From Goleter apudmare HA4340-LM2 (lineage in GTDB: Bacteria > Cyanobacteriota > Cyanobacteriia > Cyanobacteriales > Nostocaceae): a stretch of 64,000 nt of DNA. The notes below the pieces were generated by a model. It made no database searches. It was not told the origin of the DNA and worked only from the letters and a program-made list of their open reading frames with translations. The position numbers were made by a program, and so were the translations under genes. This document shows, piece after piece, positions 37,957 to 47,116 of this stretch. Each line of letters opens with the position of its first letter. The stretch's first letter is position 1. The DNA is taken from contig JAHHHF010000083.1 of the NCBI GenBank assembly GCA_019359495.1, positions 1-64,000 on the forward strand, in the 5' to 3' direction.

Positions 37957-37996
37957 TTCTCTGCGGTTAAATTAATTAGTTTTTAACCGCAGAGAA
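37957..37996. repeat. Perfect inverted repeat (15-bp arms)
   Basis: TTCTCTGCGGTTAAA (37957-37971) and TTTAACCGCAGAGAA (37982-37996) with a 10-nt loop. The AACCGCAGAG arm is a common dispersed motif. It could be a small MITE-like remnant or a terminator. Confidence 0.65.
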
Positions 37997-38139
37997 GCAA
38001 AGTCAGCAGAGAGAAAAAAAGAAATTTCACGAGTGACCTTGAAAGGGCTAGGTTAGGAGCTTGGCTTGCGTAATAGCGAATTATATTCGCCCAATAAGTT
38101 TACACTCTCTCAACCCACAGTGTTAATTCTGTGGGCAAT

Positions 38140-39804
38140 TTAAATGTGATTTGACAGCTTATTGGAATATTTACTAGGCTCTAAAGTTGCCACTAGTTTT
38201 ACACCAAATTCTGCTTCAAATACTCCTTTTTTGTAATCCAAACTCCAAAGTTCTAACTCACATTCATCATCAGGATGTGAGGGTAAAATTATCAGGTTAC
38301 ACTGCTGGAATTGGGGATAATATTCACATTGCACAAGTTCTATTGCGCCAATCTGTCGTCTATCTAAAGCAACTGCCAATCTTAATATTGCACTCAATTG
38401 ACTGACTGTTTGTCGGTGTTGTTTGGTTTGCAAGTTGCGGTAATTTTCATGCTTTTTCTTGGGAGGCGATTTGCGATGATAACGAGCTAAATTAGCAATG
38501 ACTTCAATTTCAGTCTCGGTATAACCCAGTAGTTCACTATTACGAATGAGATAGTAAGAGTGTTTATGGTGAGATGAATGGCTGATATAGTGACCGCAAT
38601 TATGTAGCACCGCAGCTGCCCATAGCAATTGTCGTTCTTCTTCACCCCAGTAGTGTAGTGAACCCTGTGTTTGGTCAAATAAACTTAAGGCAAAGGCGGC
38701 AACGCGATCGCTATGTTCTAAATTAATTTGGTACTTGTTAGCCTGTTTGAGGACACTGCGCTGGCGAATGGAACTTTGAAACCGCAGTCTGTCTTCAATT
38801 AAACCGTGGGCTAGCATCCAGTCCACGATTACACCCTCGCGGAGGGAACGCTCACACGTTGTTACTGAATCGACACCCAAAAGGGTCATAGCTTCCTGTA
38901 AAATTACTGCGCCTGCTAGTATAACTTCAGACCGTTTTTCTGGCATACCGGGTATGGCAGCTCGTTCGGCATTAGATAGTTTCCGCAGGCGATTTACCCA
39001 TTCCCGCAAGTCTTTGAGACTTAATTGGTAGCCATTGAGTGTGGAAGGTACAACACCCAACTTTTCCCGCGCATTAATCAGCGCCAGGGTTTCAATTGTG
39101 CCAGAGGTGCCAACTAAACGGGGTGTTTCACCCAACTCTAAATTTGCCAAGACATCTTCTGTAGCTCGTTCCAACATACCGCGTGCATAAGCTTGCAGGT
39201 ATTGAAACTCTAGGTTACTGATGGGGTCGGTGTGAATTAGCTCACCAGTGAGTCGCACTGCACCGATTTTTGTGCTGGTGAGGGTACGCGGTTCATGGCT
39301 ATCTCCCAAAATAATTTCTGTGGAACCGCCGCCAATATCAATGATGATGTGAGGCTGGTTGTGAAATTCCATCCCCGACAACACACCGAGGTAAATGCGT
39401 CGCGCTTCTTCTTGACCAGAAATCAGGTCGACGCTTAAACCTAACTCATCTACTATCCTGTGTAAAAAATCTCGCCCATTGGGGGCTTCCCGCACCGCAC
39501 TAGTTGCTACAGCAATAATGGTTTCAGCATTCAAAGTTTTGGCAACTTCTTGGAAGCGTCGCAGAGCAGCGATCGCTTTGTCAATAATTTCTGGTTTGAG
39601 ATGCCCAGTTTTGAGATCGCGATCGCCTAACCTGACGGTTTCTTTGTCTTTAGCAATAATAGTAAAAGCTGGGAGAGTGGGGTCAATCCGCACAATTACC
39701 ATGTGCAGAGAATTCGTTCCCAGGTCAATGGCAGCAATAATTCGGTGTTGCTTAACTGTTGGAGTTGAAATACTCTCCCAGCTAGCTGAAACTAAACTCA
39801 GCAT
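38140..39804 (-). CDS. ppx: Exopolyphosphatase/pppGpp phosphohydrolase (Ppx/GppA)
   Basis: 554 aa. The ASKHA phosphate motifs are AAIDLGTNSLHMVIVRI (phosphate 1), VATSAVREAPNG, IDIGGGSTEIILG (phosphate 2) and LVGTSGTIET. A C-terminal HD-like domain (about 340-520: AAAVLHNCGHYISHSSHHKHSYYLI) completes the long form. It degrades polyphosphate and, in some members, (p)ppGpp. A polyphosphate kinase gene is in the same window at 55503. The start ATG 39804 gives a short N-terminal tail; a start at VKQHRI is also possible. Confidence 0.92.
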   Translation of the reverse strand: MLSLVSASWESISTPTVKQHRIIAAIDLGTNSLHMVIVRIDPTLPAFTIIAKDKETVRLGDRDLKTGHLKPEIIDKAIAALRRFQEVAKTLNAETIIAVATSAVREAPNGRDFLHRIVDELGLSVDLISGQEEARRIYLGVLSGMEFHNQPHIIIDIGGGSTEIILGDSHEPRTLTSTKIGAVRLTGELIHTDPISNLEFQYLQAYARGMLERATEDVLANLELGETPRLVGTSGTIETLALINAREKLGVVPSTLNGYQLSLKDLREWVNRLRKLSNAERAAIPGMPEKRSEVILAGAVILQEAMTLLGVDSVTTCERSLREGVIVDWMLAHGLIEDRLRFQSSIRQRSVLKQANKYQINLEHSDRVAAFALSLFDQTQGSLHYWGEEERQLLWAAAVLHNCGHYISHSSHHKHSYYLIRNSELLGYTETEIEVIANLARYHRKSPPKKKHENYRNLQTKQHRQTVSQLSAILRLAVALDRRQIGAIELVQCEYYPQFQQCNLIILPSHPDDECELELWSLDYKKGVFEAEFGVKLVATLEPSKYSNKLSNHI

Positions 39805-40076
39805 CTAGTTTTCTCTCTATTAAAGGAAGGATGGTAAAGGCTGGTGTGTCAAAAAATCAGCACTATTAATGATGCGAAACCAATCTCTTCTCAGGTGTAA
39901 CGTCTAAAGACATTGCCTGAGTACGAGTATTCACCCTGCTGCCAACAACTAAAGTGACGATTTGGATGTATCCAAAGTTGCCATTGTAGGCTGTGATTAT
40001 ACAAATAGCAAATAAGGATATTCTATATATATAAAGATGTGTTAATTCATCTAGCTAAAGTAGTTTTTTGATTTTT

Positions 40077-40958
40077 ATGCTCACAACGCCAGAACGCAAC
40101 CAGGAACATGTATGGCTTGTAATTATCCGGCTGCTGCGGTGGCATAAACCGGAGGGACGACTAATTTTGATGATTCCCGCCCTTTGGGCTGTATGTTTGG
40201 CGGCCACTGGTAAACCACCTCTACCCTTGGTAGGAGTGATTATCTTAGGTACTCTCGCCACCAGTGCCCTTGGGTGTGTGGTCAATGATTTGTGGGATAG
40301 AGATATTGACCCAGAAGTGGAAAGAACCCGCGATCGCCCCCTTGCTGCCCGCACATTATCTATTAAAGTAGGTATTGTTGTGGCGATCGTGGCGTTGGCA
40401 TGTGCTGCGGGGATGGCTTTCTATCTGAACGCCCTTAGCTTTTGGTTATCTGTGGCAGCAGTACCCGTGATTCTATTGTACCCTGGTGCCAAGCGTGTCT
40501 TCCCCGTACCCCAACTAGTGCTGTCAATTGCTTGGGGTTTTGCGGTGTTGATTAGCTGGAGTGCAGTCACACAAGATATTTCCCAACCCACTTGGTTACT
40601 GTGGGGTGCGACTGTACTCTGGACATTGGGATTTGATACTGTATATGCCATGAGCGATCGCGCAGATGATCAACGCATTGGGATTAATTCTAGTGCCCTA
40701 TTCTTTGGTAATTTTGCCCCTACAGCCGTAGCGATTTTCTTTACGGGTACGGTGGTTTTACTTGCTTGGTTAGGTATTTCCATGCACCTAAATATCGTCT
40801 TTTGGATCAGCTTAGTAATTGCCGCCATCGGCTGGATTTGGCAGTCTCTACGCTTAAGGAAGCCAGAATTACCTAACCCTGCTTACGGTGAGATGTTCCG
40901 CCAAAACGTCTGGATTGGTTTTGTGTTACTTGCCGGGATGATTAGTGGATCTTTTTAG
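40077..40958 (+). CDS. ubiA: UbiA-type polyprenyltransferase (4-hydroxybenzoate)
   Basis: 293 aa from ATG 40077 (a TTG at 40068 is the alternative). The two Asp-rich sites are NDLWDRDIDPEVERTRDRPL near residue 80 and DTVYAMSDRADDQRIGI near 190. Eight or so transmembrane spans follow. It attaches a long prenyl chain to 4-hydroxybenzoate, here for plastoquinone biosynthesis in cyanobacteria. It is divergent from ppx. The C-terminus is typical. Confidence 0.93.
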   Translation: MLTTPERNQEHVWLVIIRLLRWHKPEGRLILMIPALWAVCLAATGKPPLPLVGVIILGTLATSALGCVVNDLWDRDIDPEVERTRDRPLAARTLSIKVGIVVAIVALACAAGMAFYLNALSFWLSVAAVPVILLYPGAKRVFPVPQLVLSIAWGFAVLISWSAVTQDISQPTWLLWGATVLWTLGFDTVYAMSDRADDQRIGINSSALFFGNFAPTAVAIFFTGTVVLLAWLGISMHLNIVFWISLVIAAIGWIWQSLRLRKPELPNPAYGEMFRQNVWIGFVLLAGMISGSF

Positions 40959-41478
40959 TTCACAGTCCAGAGTCATGCTGGATTCTTGACTCTGGACAAT
41001 CCCCAACAGTAGATATGTAAAATTTAACCCAAGAGAAGACAACTCTAGCTGGAGGCGATCGTTATCAAATAAATCGACATGGTAGCAATCACTAAATTAT
41101 GACTGATTGTTACTTGATGTCTCAATCGCCATCAATAAAAAAGCAGTTAGGTTCTAATTTTATACATTCTAGCCATTATGGCTGCACTGCAAAAGCAAAA
41201 GCCACTATTATCAAATTGTTGGAATTACAACAAACCTTTGATTGATTTTTCCTCTTAGACCCCAAAGAGGATATATCCCTTTGCTCATTAATATCATTGC
41301 GATGTTTATTGACACTCACAGAACAGTCGGCTTTGATTCCTAAACTTAGTGTAGGTCGGCAATAGACAATAGGTGAGCCACTGCGGTGTAAGGCTTCTTC
41401 GGTATCAAGAAGCCAACTTTGTGATGCTGATTTAGCTCATCCCTGCAAAACAATCAACTATTAGGATCTATAAATACT
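40959..41478. other. Intergenic region; partial hairpin repeat, no gene
   Basis: At 41373-41414, GGTGAGCCACTGCGG resembles the GAGCCAGT repeat family and is followed by GGCTTCTT/AAGAAGCC, an 8-bp stem. No ORF with family resemblance was seen. Confidence 0.5.
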
Positions 41479-42294
41479 ATGGTATCTCAAATCGGCATTG
41501 TAGATGACTCAGTTCATCGCTTTCTGGCTTTTGAATTGGAAGAAGATTCGGTTTCTACCCTGCCAGCCGATCTGACATCTTTCGAGATTACGGGACCTAC
41601 CGGAGAAGTAGATGAATCCCGCACCTTCACTTATAGCTTGTCTATTAACCTCAGTTTTGGTCAACAATTAGGCAAACTGACCATGCAGGCATTTGAGAAT
41701 GGAAAACTGATTTACGAAGACTCTCACAGAAGAAATCGATTTAGCGATCGCACCTGGCTAGATCAGGGCGAGGGTATTGGCAAGAACCCGGTTGATGCAG
41801 ATGATGTTCTGGGTATCAAGGTTGCAAACTTCGAGGCGATGGATGCCATCATCAATATTGATCACATTACCTCTGATCATGAAGCAGAGATTCTCGTTAA
41901 AGCTTTCAATGATGACACTCTAGTTCATTCTGAAGTCTTTACTCTGGATAGTGTGCCATTGAAAGAGATCCAAAATCTGAACTTGAACAGTCAAGGTTTA
42001 TTCAATACCCTGTATATCTCCGCCGCCGATGAAGATACGATCTTCACATTTCACTCTGTTGAGTTACCCACAGCCTTCAGAACTGGTGGTGATGCGACTC
42101 ATACCATCGCTGACTTTGATGGTGTTGCTAGAGCAGGTAATTTTTCTTTAGGACAACTCACCGTGACACAAAACATCGGAGAGCGGGTCAATAACGTTTC
42201 ATATAGCTTCTCCAGTTTTGGAGAACTATTTGGTCACAATAACGGATTTCAGCCTCATATAATCACAAACTCCAACCTTATGTTAGTTGGATAG
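41479..42294 (+). CDS. Unknown 271-aa protein
   Basis: No signal peptide, no membrane span and no recognisable domain. The sequence is acidic and predicted rich in beta strands, with segments such as GKLTMQAFENGKLIYEDSHRR, AEILVKAFNDDTLVHSEVFTLDS and RTGGDATHTIADFDGVARAGNFSLG. Repeated use of D-D and N-G turns suggests two or three beta-sandwich-like units. ATG 41479 is preceded by about 520 bp of empty sequence and followed by a terminator hairpin. It is probably real (long, clean frame), function unknown. Confidence 0.65.
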   Translation: MVSQIGIVDDSVHRFLAFELEEDSVSTLPADLTSFEITGPTGEVDESRTFTYSLSINLSFGQQLGKLTMQAFENGKLIYEDSHRRNRFSDRTWLDQGEGIGKNPVDADDVLGIKVANFEAMDAIINIDHITSDHEAEILVKAFNDDTLVHSEVFTLDSVPLKEIQNLNLNSQGLFNTLYISAADEDTIFTFHSVELPTAFRTGGDATHTIADFDGVARAGNFSLGQLTVTQNIGERVNNVSYSFSSFGELFGHNNGFQPHIITNSNLMLVG

Positions 42295-42399
42295 ACCAAA
42301 GAAGCTTAAAAGCAACCTTTCAGATACTCAAACAAAGAGTAAATTTCTCCCAATTCTACTGGGTTGGTTCTATTTACGTCTTCGTTGCTGGAGTTTAAT

Positions 42400-42426
42400 G
42401 GTTGGGTCTTATGCTTAGACCCAACC
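42400..42426. terminator. Bidirectional hairpin terminator
   Basis: GGTTGGGTCT and AGACCCAACC form a perfect 10-bp stem with a 7-nt loop, between two convergent genes. Confidence 0.7.
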
Positions 42427-42441
42427 GCTTTACAGCTTTAA

Positions 42442-43464
42442 TTAATCGCGGGCATCATCAATTCGACAAGACTTAAACTGCTCAAGCTTGGCATTTGGGC
42501 TATTGGGAAGCAGGCCTGCAATTGGGGTGTCTAGGGTAATCTGACCTGCAAGATTAATCCAAAATTCGCCCAGTAGTGAATCTTTGCATTTTACCTCTAT
42601 CTTATCGCCAGACTTAGGTCCAAAAGATGTCAGGGCTTGATCAATAGACTTGATGGCAAGTTGGCGACCAATATTGCTAGCAACTAAGACTTGTGTTGGC
42701 GATTTGTTAAATTCATCGAGCAGGACAATTGACTCGGCATAGTATTCCTCTGGCGTACCTTCATAACAGGTGCCATGCTTAATCCACTCATGCCGATGCA
42801 GGTTTGATAGGGTTCCAGGCATCACTGCTTGTAGCTTTTCCCAAGTCTCAGGCGAAAGCTCTTTCTCTATGGGTGGTAGCTTTGACCAGTCTCTCCCTTT
42901 CCCTTCATCAAAAGCCAAATCACTATTACTGACACCGCAGTAAATATTCGATTTAGGTTGAGGCCACAGACCATGTAAAGTGAAATTGCTAGCTTCAGGA
43001 AGACTGGGGTTTGCAGCTAGTCGTTTGCACTCAGGTTTTTCAGGTTTACTCTCGCAAAAAGCAGGCTGCCAACTGACAGCTAATAAGTAGTCCTTTTTGG
43101 TAGCAACTGGAATCACAGGAGGCTTGACAACAATTGGCTCAGAAGGTGGCTCAGAAGGAGATTCAGCAAGGTTAACACAACTAGTAGCCACCCAACGCTG
43201 AGGAGGGTTGGCATCAGTAATTTCCACAAGGTAGTGAGAAGGGATATCTTTGTTTTTCCCAACTACTTGATAAGTCTGACCTATCTGCAATCTCACATTG
43301 TTGGGGTTAGTTCCTTTTCTAATTGAGGCTAGTGCTTCGCAAGTATCTGTGGCTGTAAATTGACTTGCAAATGGCACCAAAGCTAGTGCTGGGTTAGGAA
43401 ATACGATGAAAGAAAACACCAATATTATTGCCAATACCAGTGTTTTTTTGAACGATCGCAGCAT
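42442..43464 (-). CDS. Secreted RNase T2 family protein with N-terminal extension
   Basis: 340 aa. Signal peptide to about residue 28 (FPNPALA). An extra domain (about 30-105) has TDTCEALASIRKG, LQIGQTYQVVGKNK and RWVATSCV, resembling an SH3-like or small beta domain. The RNase T2 core (120-335) has both catalytic motifs: FTLHGLWPQ (CAS I) and HEWIKHGTCY (CAS II). T2 enzymes cut RNA in the periplasm or outside the cell. The Pro-rich linker (about 106-120) joins the parts. Relatives in heterotrophic bacteria lack the N-terminal domain. Confidence 0.88.
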   Translation of the reverse strand: MLRSFKKTLVLAIILVFSFIVFPNPALALVPFASQFTATDTCEALASIRKGTNPNNVRLQIGQTYQVVGKNKDIPSHYLVEITDANPPQRWVATSCVNLAESPSEPPSEPIVVKPPVIPVATKKDYLLAVSWQPAFCESKPEKPECKRLAANPSLPEASNFTLHGLWPQPKSNIYCGVSNSDLAFDEGKGRDWSKLPPIEKELSPETWEKLQAVMPGTLSNLHRHEWIKHGTCYEGTPEEYYAESIVLLDEFNKSPTQVLVASNIGRQLAIKSIDQALTSFGPKSGDKIEVKCKDSLLGEFWINLAGQITLDTPIAGLLPNSPNAKLEQFKSCRIDDARD

Positions 43465-43820
43465 AAAACGCTCCGTAAAATTCTACTTCAACCAATCTTG
43501 AATTCATCCTTGACAAGTTCAGATGTTCCCAATTTTGTCAAGAGCTATACCTGGAAGGTTTATAACTGGGATTCAGCTTGATTATATACAGATACGAGAA
43601 AAATACTTAAGTATTAACACTGAAAATACTATAAAAATTTTAATTGAACATTCAATCTACTGAGAATATACTGATGAGTCGTATCTCGCCAATCAGCGAT
43701 CACCTATTCCCACTGGGTGAAAACATCTCTCAACTCTGGGTAAATAATTAAAGGTTTATAGTGTACCCCTCTGGAGAAGCAAATTGATAAGTCTATTCCC
43801 TGTGGCTCTGAGGAATAATG
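43465..43820. other. Intergenic region, no feature recognised
   Basis: No ORF, no RNA gene and no strong hairpin seen. It should contain the promoter of the RNase T2 gene, at its left end. Confidence 0.5.
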
Positions 43821-44408
43821 TTAATTTCTTCGCTGTAAGCAAGCAAAAATTTCATCGACAGAGAGTGTTAAATTCAAATCTTCTAACACTGGTAATATAT
43901 CTTTTCCTGCTAATAAATCTGGTAAAGAATTAGGCTGATAAACTAAAATAGAGCGCTCACTTGGATCAATCAACCATCCTAGCTGACTACCATTTCTCAA
44001 ACAATGTAAAATATTGCCAGTTACTTTAGTTTGACTTTGAGCAGGGGAAAGAATTTCAATTACCCAAGCAGGTGCAAAATCAATTCCGCCGTCAATAATA
44101 TCACCGTTCTCATCCAATGGTAGTTGATTTGTGGAGATCACAACCACATCCGGAACTACTGAACGATTACCGCAGGTACAGCGCAATTCCGGAAAAGCTT
44201 CGTAATTACTGCCCAATGCATCAATCACTGCAACTAAATGTTTTTGCAGTAAGCTGTGTTTACCTCCTCCCATAGGTTTTTGAATTGCCCCTCCGTTAAT
44301 ATATTCCCAAGCTGGTGATTCCTCAATATATGGAAGTTTTAAGAACTCCTCTAGAGTCGTGCTTTTTGGAACTCTGATTTCTCCTGGTGTCAATCCAATA
44401 TGTTTCAT
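43821..44408 (-). CDS. Uma2 family endonuclease (DUF820)
   Basis: 195 aa. TTLEEFLKLPYIEESPAWEYINGG, then HSLLQKHLVAVIDAL, PDVVVISTNQLP, and the C-terminal FAPAWVIEILSPAQSQTKV...LGWLIDPSERSILVYQPN. It is the third Uma2 gene in this window. Its ATG overlaps a shadow ORF to the right; no partner is evident. Confidence 0.88.
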   Translation of the reverse strand: MKHIGLTPGEIRVPKSTTLEEFLKLPYIEESPAWEYINGGAIQKPMGGGKHSLLQKHLVAVIDALGSNYEAFPELRCTCGNRSVVPDVVVISTNQLPLDENGDIIDGGIDFAPAWVIEILSPAQSQTKVTGNILHCLRNGSQLGWLIDPSERSILVYQPNSLPDLLAGKDILPVLEDLNLTLSVDEIFACLQRRN

Positions 44409-44640
44409 GATTTCGTTACAAGCAAAATCGGCTCAAATGTTGGAATCAGTGGTATTTTGAGAGCAAGATTGTTATGGTCTACTGTTTCTAGTATAGGTTG
44501 AAGCATTAAGTAGTGTTGAGCGATCGCTTGCCGCCGTAGGCATCCCTCAGATTGTTCAAGCAGGCATTCTGGTGGTATATTTCTACATCTCACTTTGTAA
44601 GAGACAGTAAAACTCTATGTTATTAAATAATGGAACAGAT

Positions 44641-44784
44641 ATGGAAGATTCACTAATGCAATTAGTCAGTCGAGAGCATATTGCGTAGGCGTAGCCCGTC
44701 GTAGACATCGCTCCTGATGTGCGGAGTGGAAAACCCTGCATTATCGGTACTCGCATTGCTGTAGAAGATGTGGCGATTAATTTC
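44641..44784 (+). pseudogene. DUF433 antitoxin-like gene interrupted by a 27-bp insertion
   Basis: The frame reads MEDSLMQLVSREHI, then a TAG inside an inserted 27-bp block (44685-44711), then APDVRSGKPCIIGTRIAVEDVA and an early stop. DUF433 proteins of about 75 aa are antitoxins of PIN toxins; RSGKPCIIGTRI is diagnostic. Removing the 27-bp insertion restores an open frame. The block matches the dispersed repeat at 5672-5700. The gene also ends early, so it is probably decayed. Confidence 0.7.
44685..44711. repeat. 27-bp very small inserted repeat
   Basis: Reads GTAGGCGTAGCCCGTCGTAG then ACATCGC, bounded by GC. It interrupts DUF433 with its length a multiple of three. The size equals that of the small dispersed repeats described in Nostoc genomes. 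Confidence 0.6.
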
Positions 44785-44866
44785 TAAGCTACATACAGCT
44801 ATGGAGTTCAAGTGTATAAAGCGTTGTCATTTAATCCCTTAAAAAGGATATCAATAACAAAATAAA

Positions 44867-44886
44867 AAGCCCACATTAGTGGGCTT
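44867..44886 (-). terminator. typA: Terminator of typA
   Basis: AAGCCCAC and GTGGGCTT form a hairpin, followed on the minus strand by TTTTTA. It lies 24 bp after the typA stop. Confidence 0.85.
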
Positions 44887-44910
44887 CTTAGATTAATTCA
44901 GAATTTTTAA

Positions 44911-46701
44911 TTACCGTTTCGCCAACTTCTTCGACATCTTCCGCAGCCGAATTGATTGGGGTGTAACTTCCACCAACTCATCAGGGCCGATGTACTCCAA
45001 AGCACGTTCTAGGCTCATATCTACTGGTGCTTGCAACTGCACTAGTTCATCGCCACCAGCAGCACGGTGGTTGGTTAACTGCTTCGTCTTGCAAACATTG
45101 AGTTCCAAGTCTTGGGGACGATTGTGTTCACCGACAATCATACCTCTGTAAACTTTAGTGCCGGGAGTGATAAAGAATGATCCTCTATCTTCAGAGTTTT
45201 TCATGGCGTAGAAGGTAGAAACGCCTTCTTCAAAGGAGATTAAAACGCCTTTGTTACGGGCTTCAATATCACCACTAAGTTGACGGTAGTCTAGGAAACT
45301 GTGGTTCATAATACCTTCACCACGGGTCATCCGCATGAATTCACCACGGAAACCAATCAAACCACGGGCGGGAATGACGAACTCTAGCTGGGTGCGATCG
45401 CCACTTCCAGGTTGCATATCTTGCATTTCGCCTTTGCGTTGTCCTAGACGTTCGATGCAGCTACCAACAGCATCACCAGGAATGTCTAAAACTAAGAGTT
45501 CATAAGGTTCGCAAGGTTGACCGTTGATTTCGCGGTAAATTACCTGTGGCTGGGATACTTGAAACTCGAAGCCTTCCCGGCGCATGGTTTCGATTAAGAT
45601 GCCTAGGTGGAGTTCCCCACGACCAGAAACGAGGAATTTATCAGGAGAATCGGTTTCTTCAACGCGGAGAGCAACGTTAGTTTCTAGTTCGCGGAAGAGG
45701 CGATCGCGCACTTGTCTTGATGTTACTAACTTACCTTCTTGACCAGCAAAGGGTGAATCGTTTACCCAGAAGGTCATTTGTAAGGTAGGCTCATCCACTT
45801 TAATTAGTGGTAAAGCTTGGGGTTCGTTGGGGTCTGTGATTGTTTCCCCAATGTAAGCATCCGCAAAACCAGCCACGGCAACAATGTAACCTGCGGTGGC
45901 TTCTTCCATTTCCACTCGCTTTAACCCTTCAAAGCCCATCAACTTGGTAATTTTACCCTTGACAATGGAGCCACTTTCTGTAACTAGAGCCGCTTGCTGT
46001 CCAGCCCGAATAGTACCGTTGTGAATTCTGCCAATGACAATCCGTCCCAAGTATTCAGAATAATCTAGGGTTGTGACTTGCAATTGTAGGGGCTTGTTGA
46101 TGTCGCCTACTGGTGGTGGAACGTGTTGCAGAATCGCATTAAACAGGGGTTGCATGTCTACCGCCTCTGCTTCCATGCTTTCCTTGGCATAGCCGCCCAT
46201 ACCGGAAGCAAACAGGTAGGTAAAATCACACTGGTCTTCGTCTGCACCTAATTCTAAAAACAGATCCAAAACTTTATCCACAGCAACGTGGGGGTCAGCT
46301 TTAGCGCGGTCGATTTTGTTGATCACAACAATGGGGCGTAACCCTTTTTCCAAAGCTTTTTTCAGCACAAAGCGTGTTTGGGGCATAGGGCCTTCATTGG
46401 CATCGACAATTAGAAGACATCCGTCAACCATGCCGAGTACCCGTTCCACTTCACCACCAAAGTCGGCGTGTCCAGGAGTATCAACAATATTAATCAGTGT
46501 TTCTTTGTAGCGAACGGCTGTATTTTTCGACAGAATAGTGATGCCGCGCTCTCGCTCTAAGGCGTTGGAGTCCATCACACAATCCGGAACGTCTTCGCCT
46601 TCGCGGAAAATGCCGGATTGTTTGAGGAGTGCGTCAACCAGGGTCGTTTTACCGTGGTCAACGTGGGCGATAATGGCGACGTTACGAATTGGGAGCGTCA
46701 T
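44911..46701 (-). CDS. typA: Ribosome-associated GTPase TypA/BipA
   Basis: 596 aa, the normal length. The G-domain is complete: AHVDHGKTT (G1), ERERGITI (G2), [12 protein letters not shown] (G3), NKIDR (G4). Domains II, III, V and the C-terminal domain follow ([35 protein letters not shown]). It is an EF-G-like translational GTPase needed for ribosome assembly and stress growth. It has its own terminator. ATG 46701. Confidence 0.97.
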   Translation of the reverse strand: MTLPIRNVAIIAHVDHGKTTLVDALLKQSGIFREGEDVPDCVMDSNALERERGITILSKNTAVRYKETLINIVDTPGHADFGGEVERVLGMVDGCLLIVDANEGPMPQTRFVLKKALEKGLRPIVVINKIDRAKADPHVAVDKVLDLFLELGADEDQCDFTYLFASGMGGYAKESMEAEAVDMQPLFNAILQHVPPPVGDINKPLQLQVTTLDYSEYLGRIVIGRIHNGTIRAGQQAALVTESGSIVKGKITKLMGFEGLKRVEMEEATAGYIVAVAGFADAYIGETITDPNEPQALPLIKVDEPTLQMTFWVNDSPFAGQEGKLVTSRQVRDRLFRELETNVALRVEETDSPDKFLVSGRGELHLGILIETMRREGFEFQVSQPQVIYREINGQPCEPYELLVLDIPGDAVGSCIERLGQRKGEMQDMQPGSGDRTQLEFVIPARGLIGFRGEFMRMTRGEGIMNHSFLDYRQLSGDIEARNKGVLISFEEGVSTFYAMKNSEDRGSFFITPGTKVYRGMIVGEHNRPQDLELNVCKTKQLTNHRAAGGDELVQLQAPVDMSLERALEYIGPDELVEVTPQSIRLRKMSKKLAKR

Positions 46702-47116
46702 AAAAACTTTATATAGACTCTAGAGGGGGTTTTCAGATTTACATCGAAATGCTTGGATGCGAGGCTGTTTTAACAGAATTAAGAATCTTCAGCAAATTCT
46801 GTAAAGAAGCTTTAACAATTCTAGCTTAATCGTCACAATTCCGGAGCATTTTTTATGAGCACCATCCAACCATAAAATTAGCGATCGCTCCTCAAAAGCA
46901 TCATTGAGCACATATCCTAGGTAGTTGTTAGTATTTTTTAGGTTTCCCTGGTCGTCAGCGATCGTTCTGCCAAAAAAATCATTTTATTTGGCTACAAGGT
47001 GCTATTCCTAATTACTTAAACGTGCCCACACATTAAAATCCGCTTTAAAACCAAGGCGGATTTAGCGCGATCGCTTGTCGAAATGATACGTATGACGACC
47101 CGAAAAAAATATATGA
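46702..47116. other. Intergenic region, terminator and HIP1 sites
   Basis: Should hold the promoter of typA (left part). HIP1 or HIP1-like sites and the terminator at 47036-47063 are the only features noticed. Confidence 0.5.
47036..47063 (-). terminator. Terminator of the SLH lipoprotein gene
   Basis: AAATCCGC and GCGGATTT pair as an 8-bp stem with a 12-nt loop, followed on the minus strand by TTTTAAT. It is 54 bp after the stop. Confidence 0.6.

Larger units (their letters stand above)
37565..38139. other. Intergenic region with PIN fragment and inverted repeat
   Basis: Contains the PIN remnant and the inverted repeat listed separately. The rest is unremarkable. Confidence 0.5.

Noticed and set aside
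44405-44593. 62-aa minus-strand ORF overlapping the Uma2 start
   Set aside because: It runs through a dispersed repeat and has no family resemblance.
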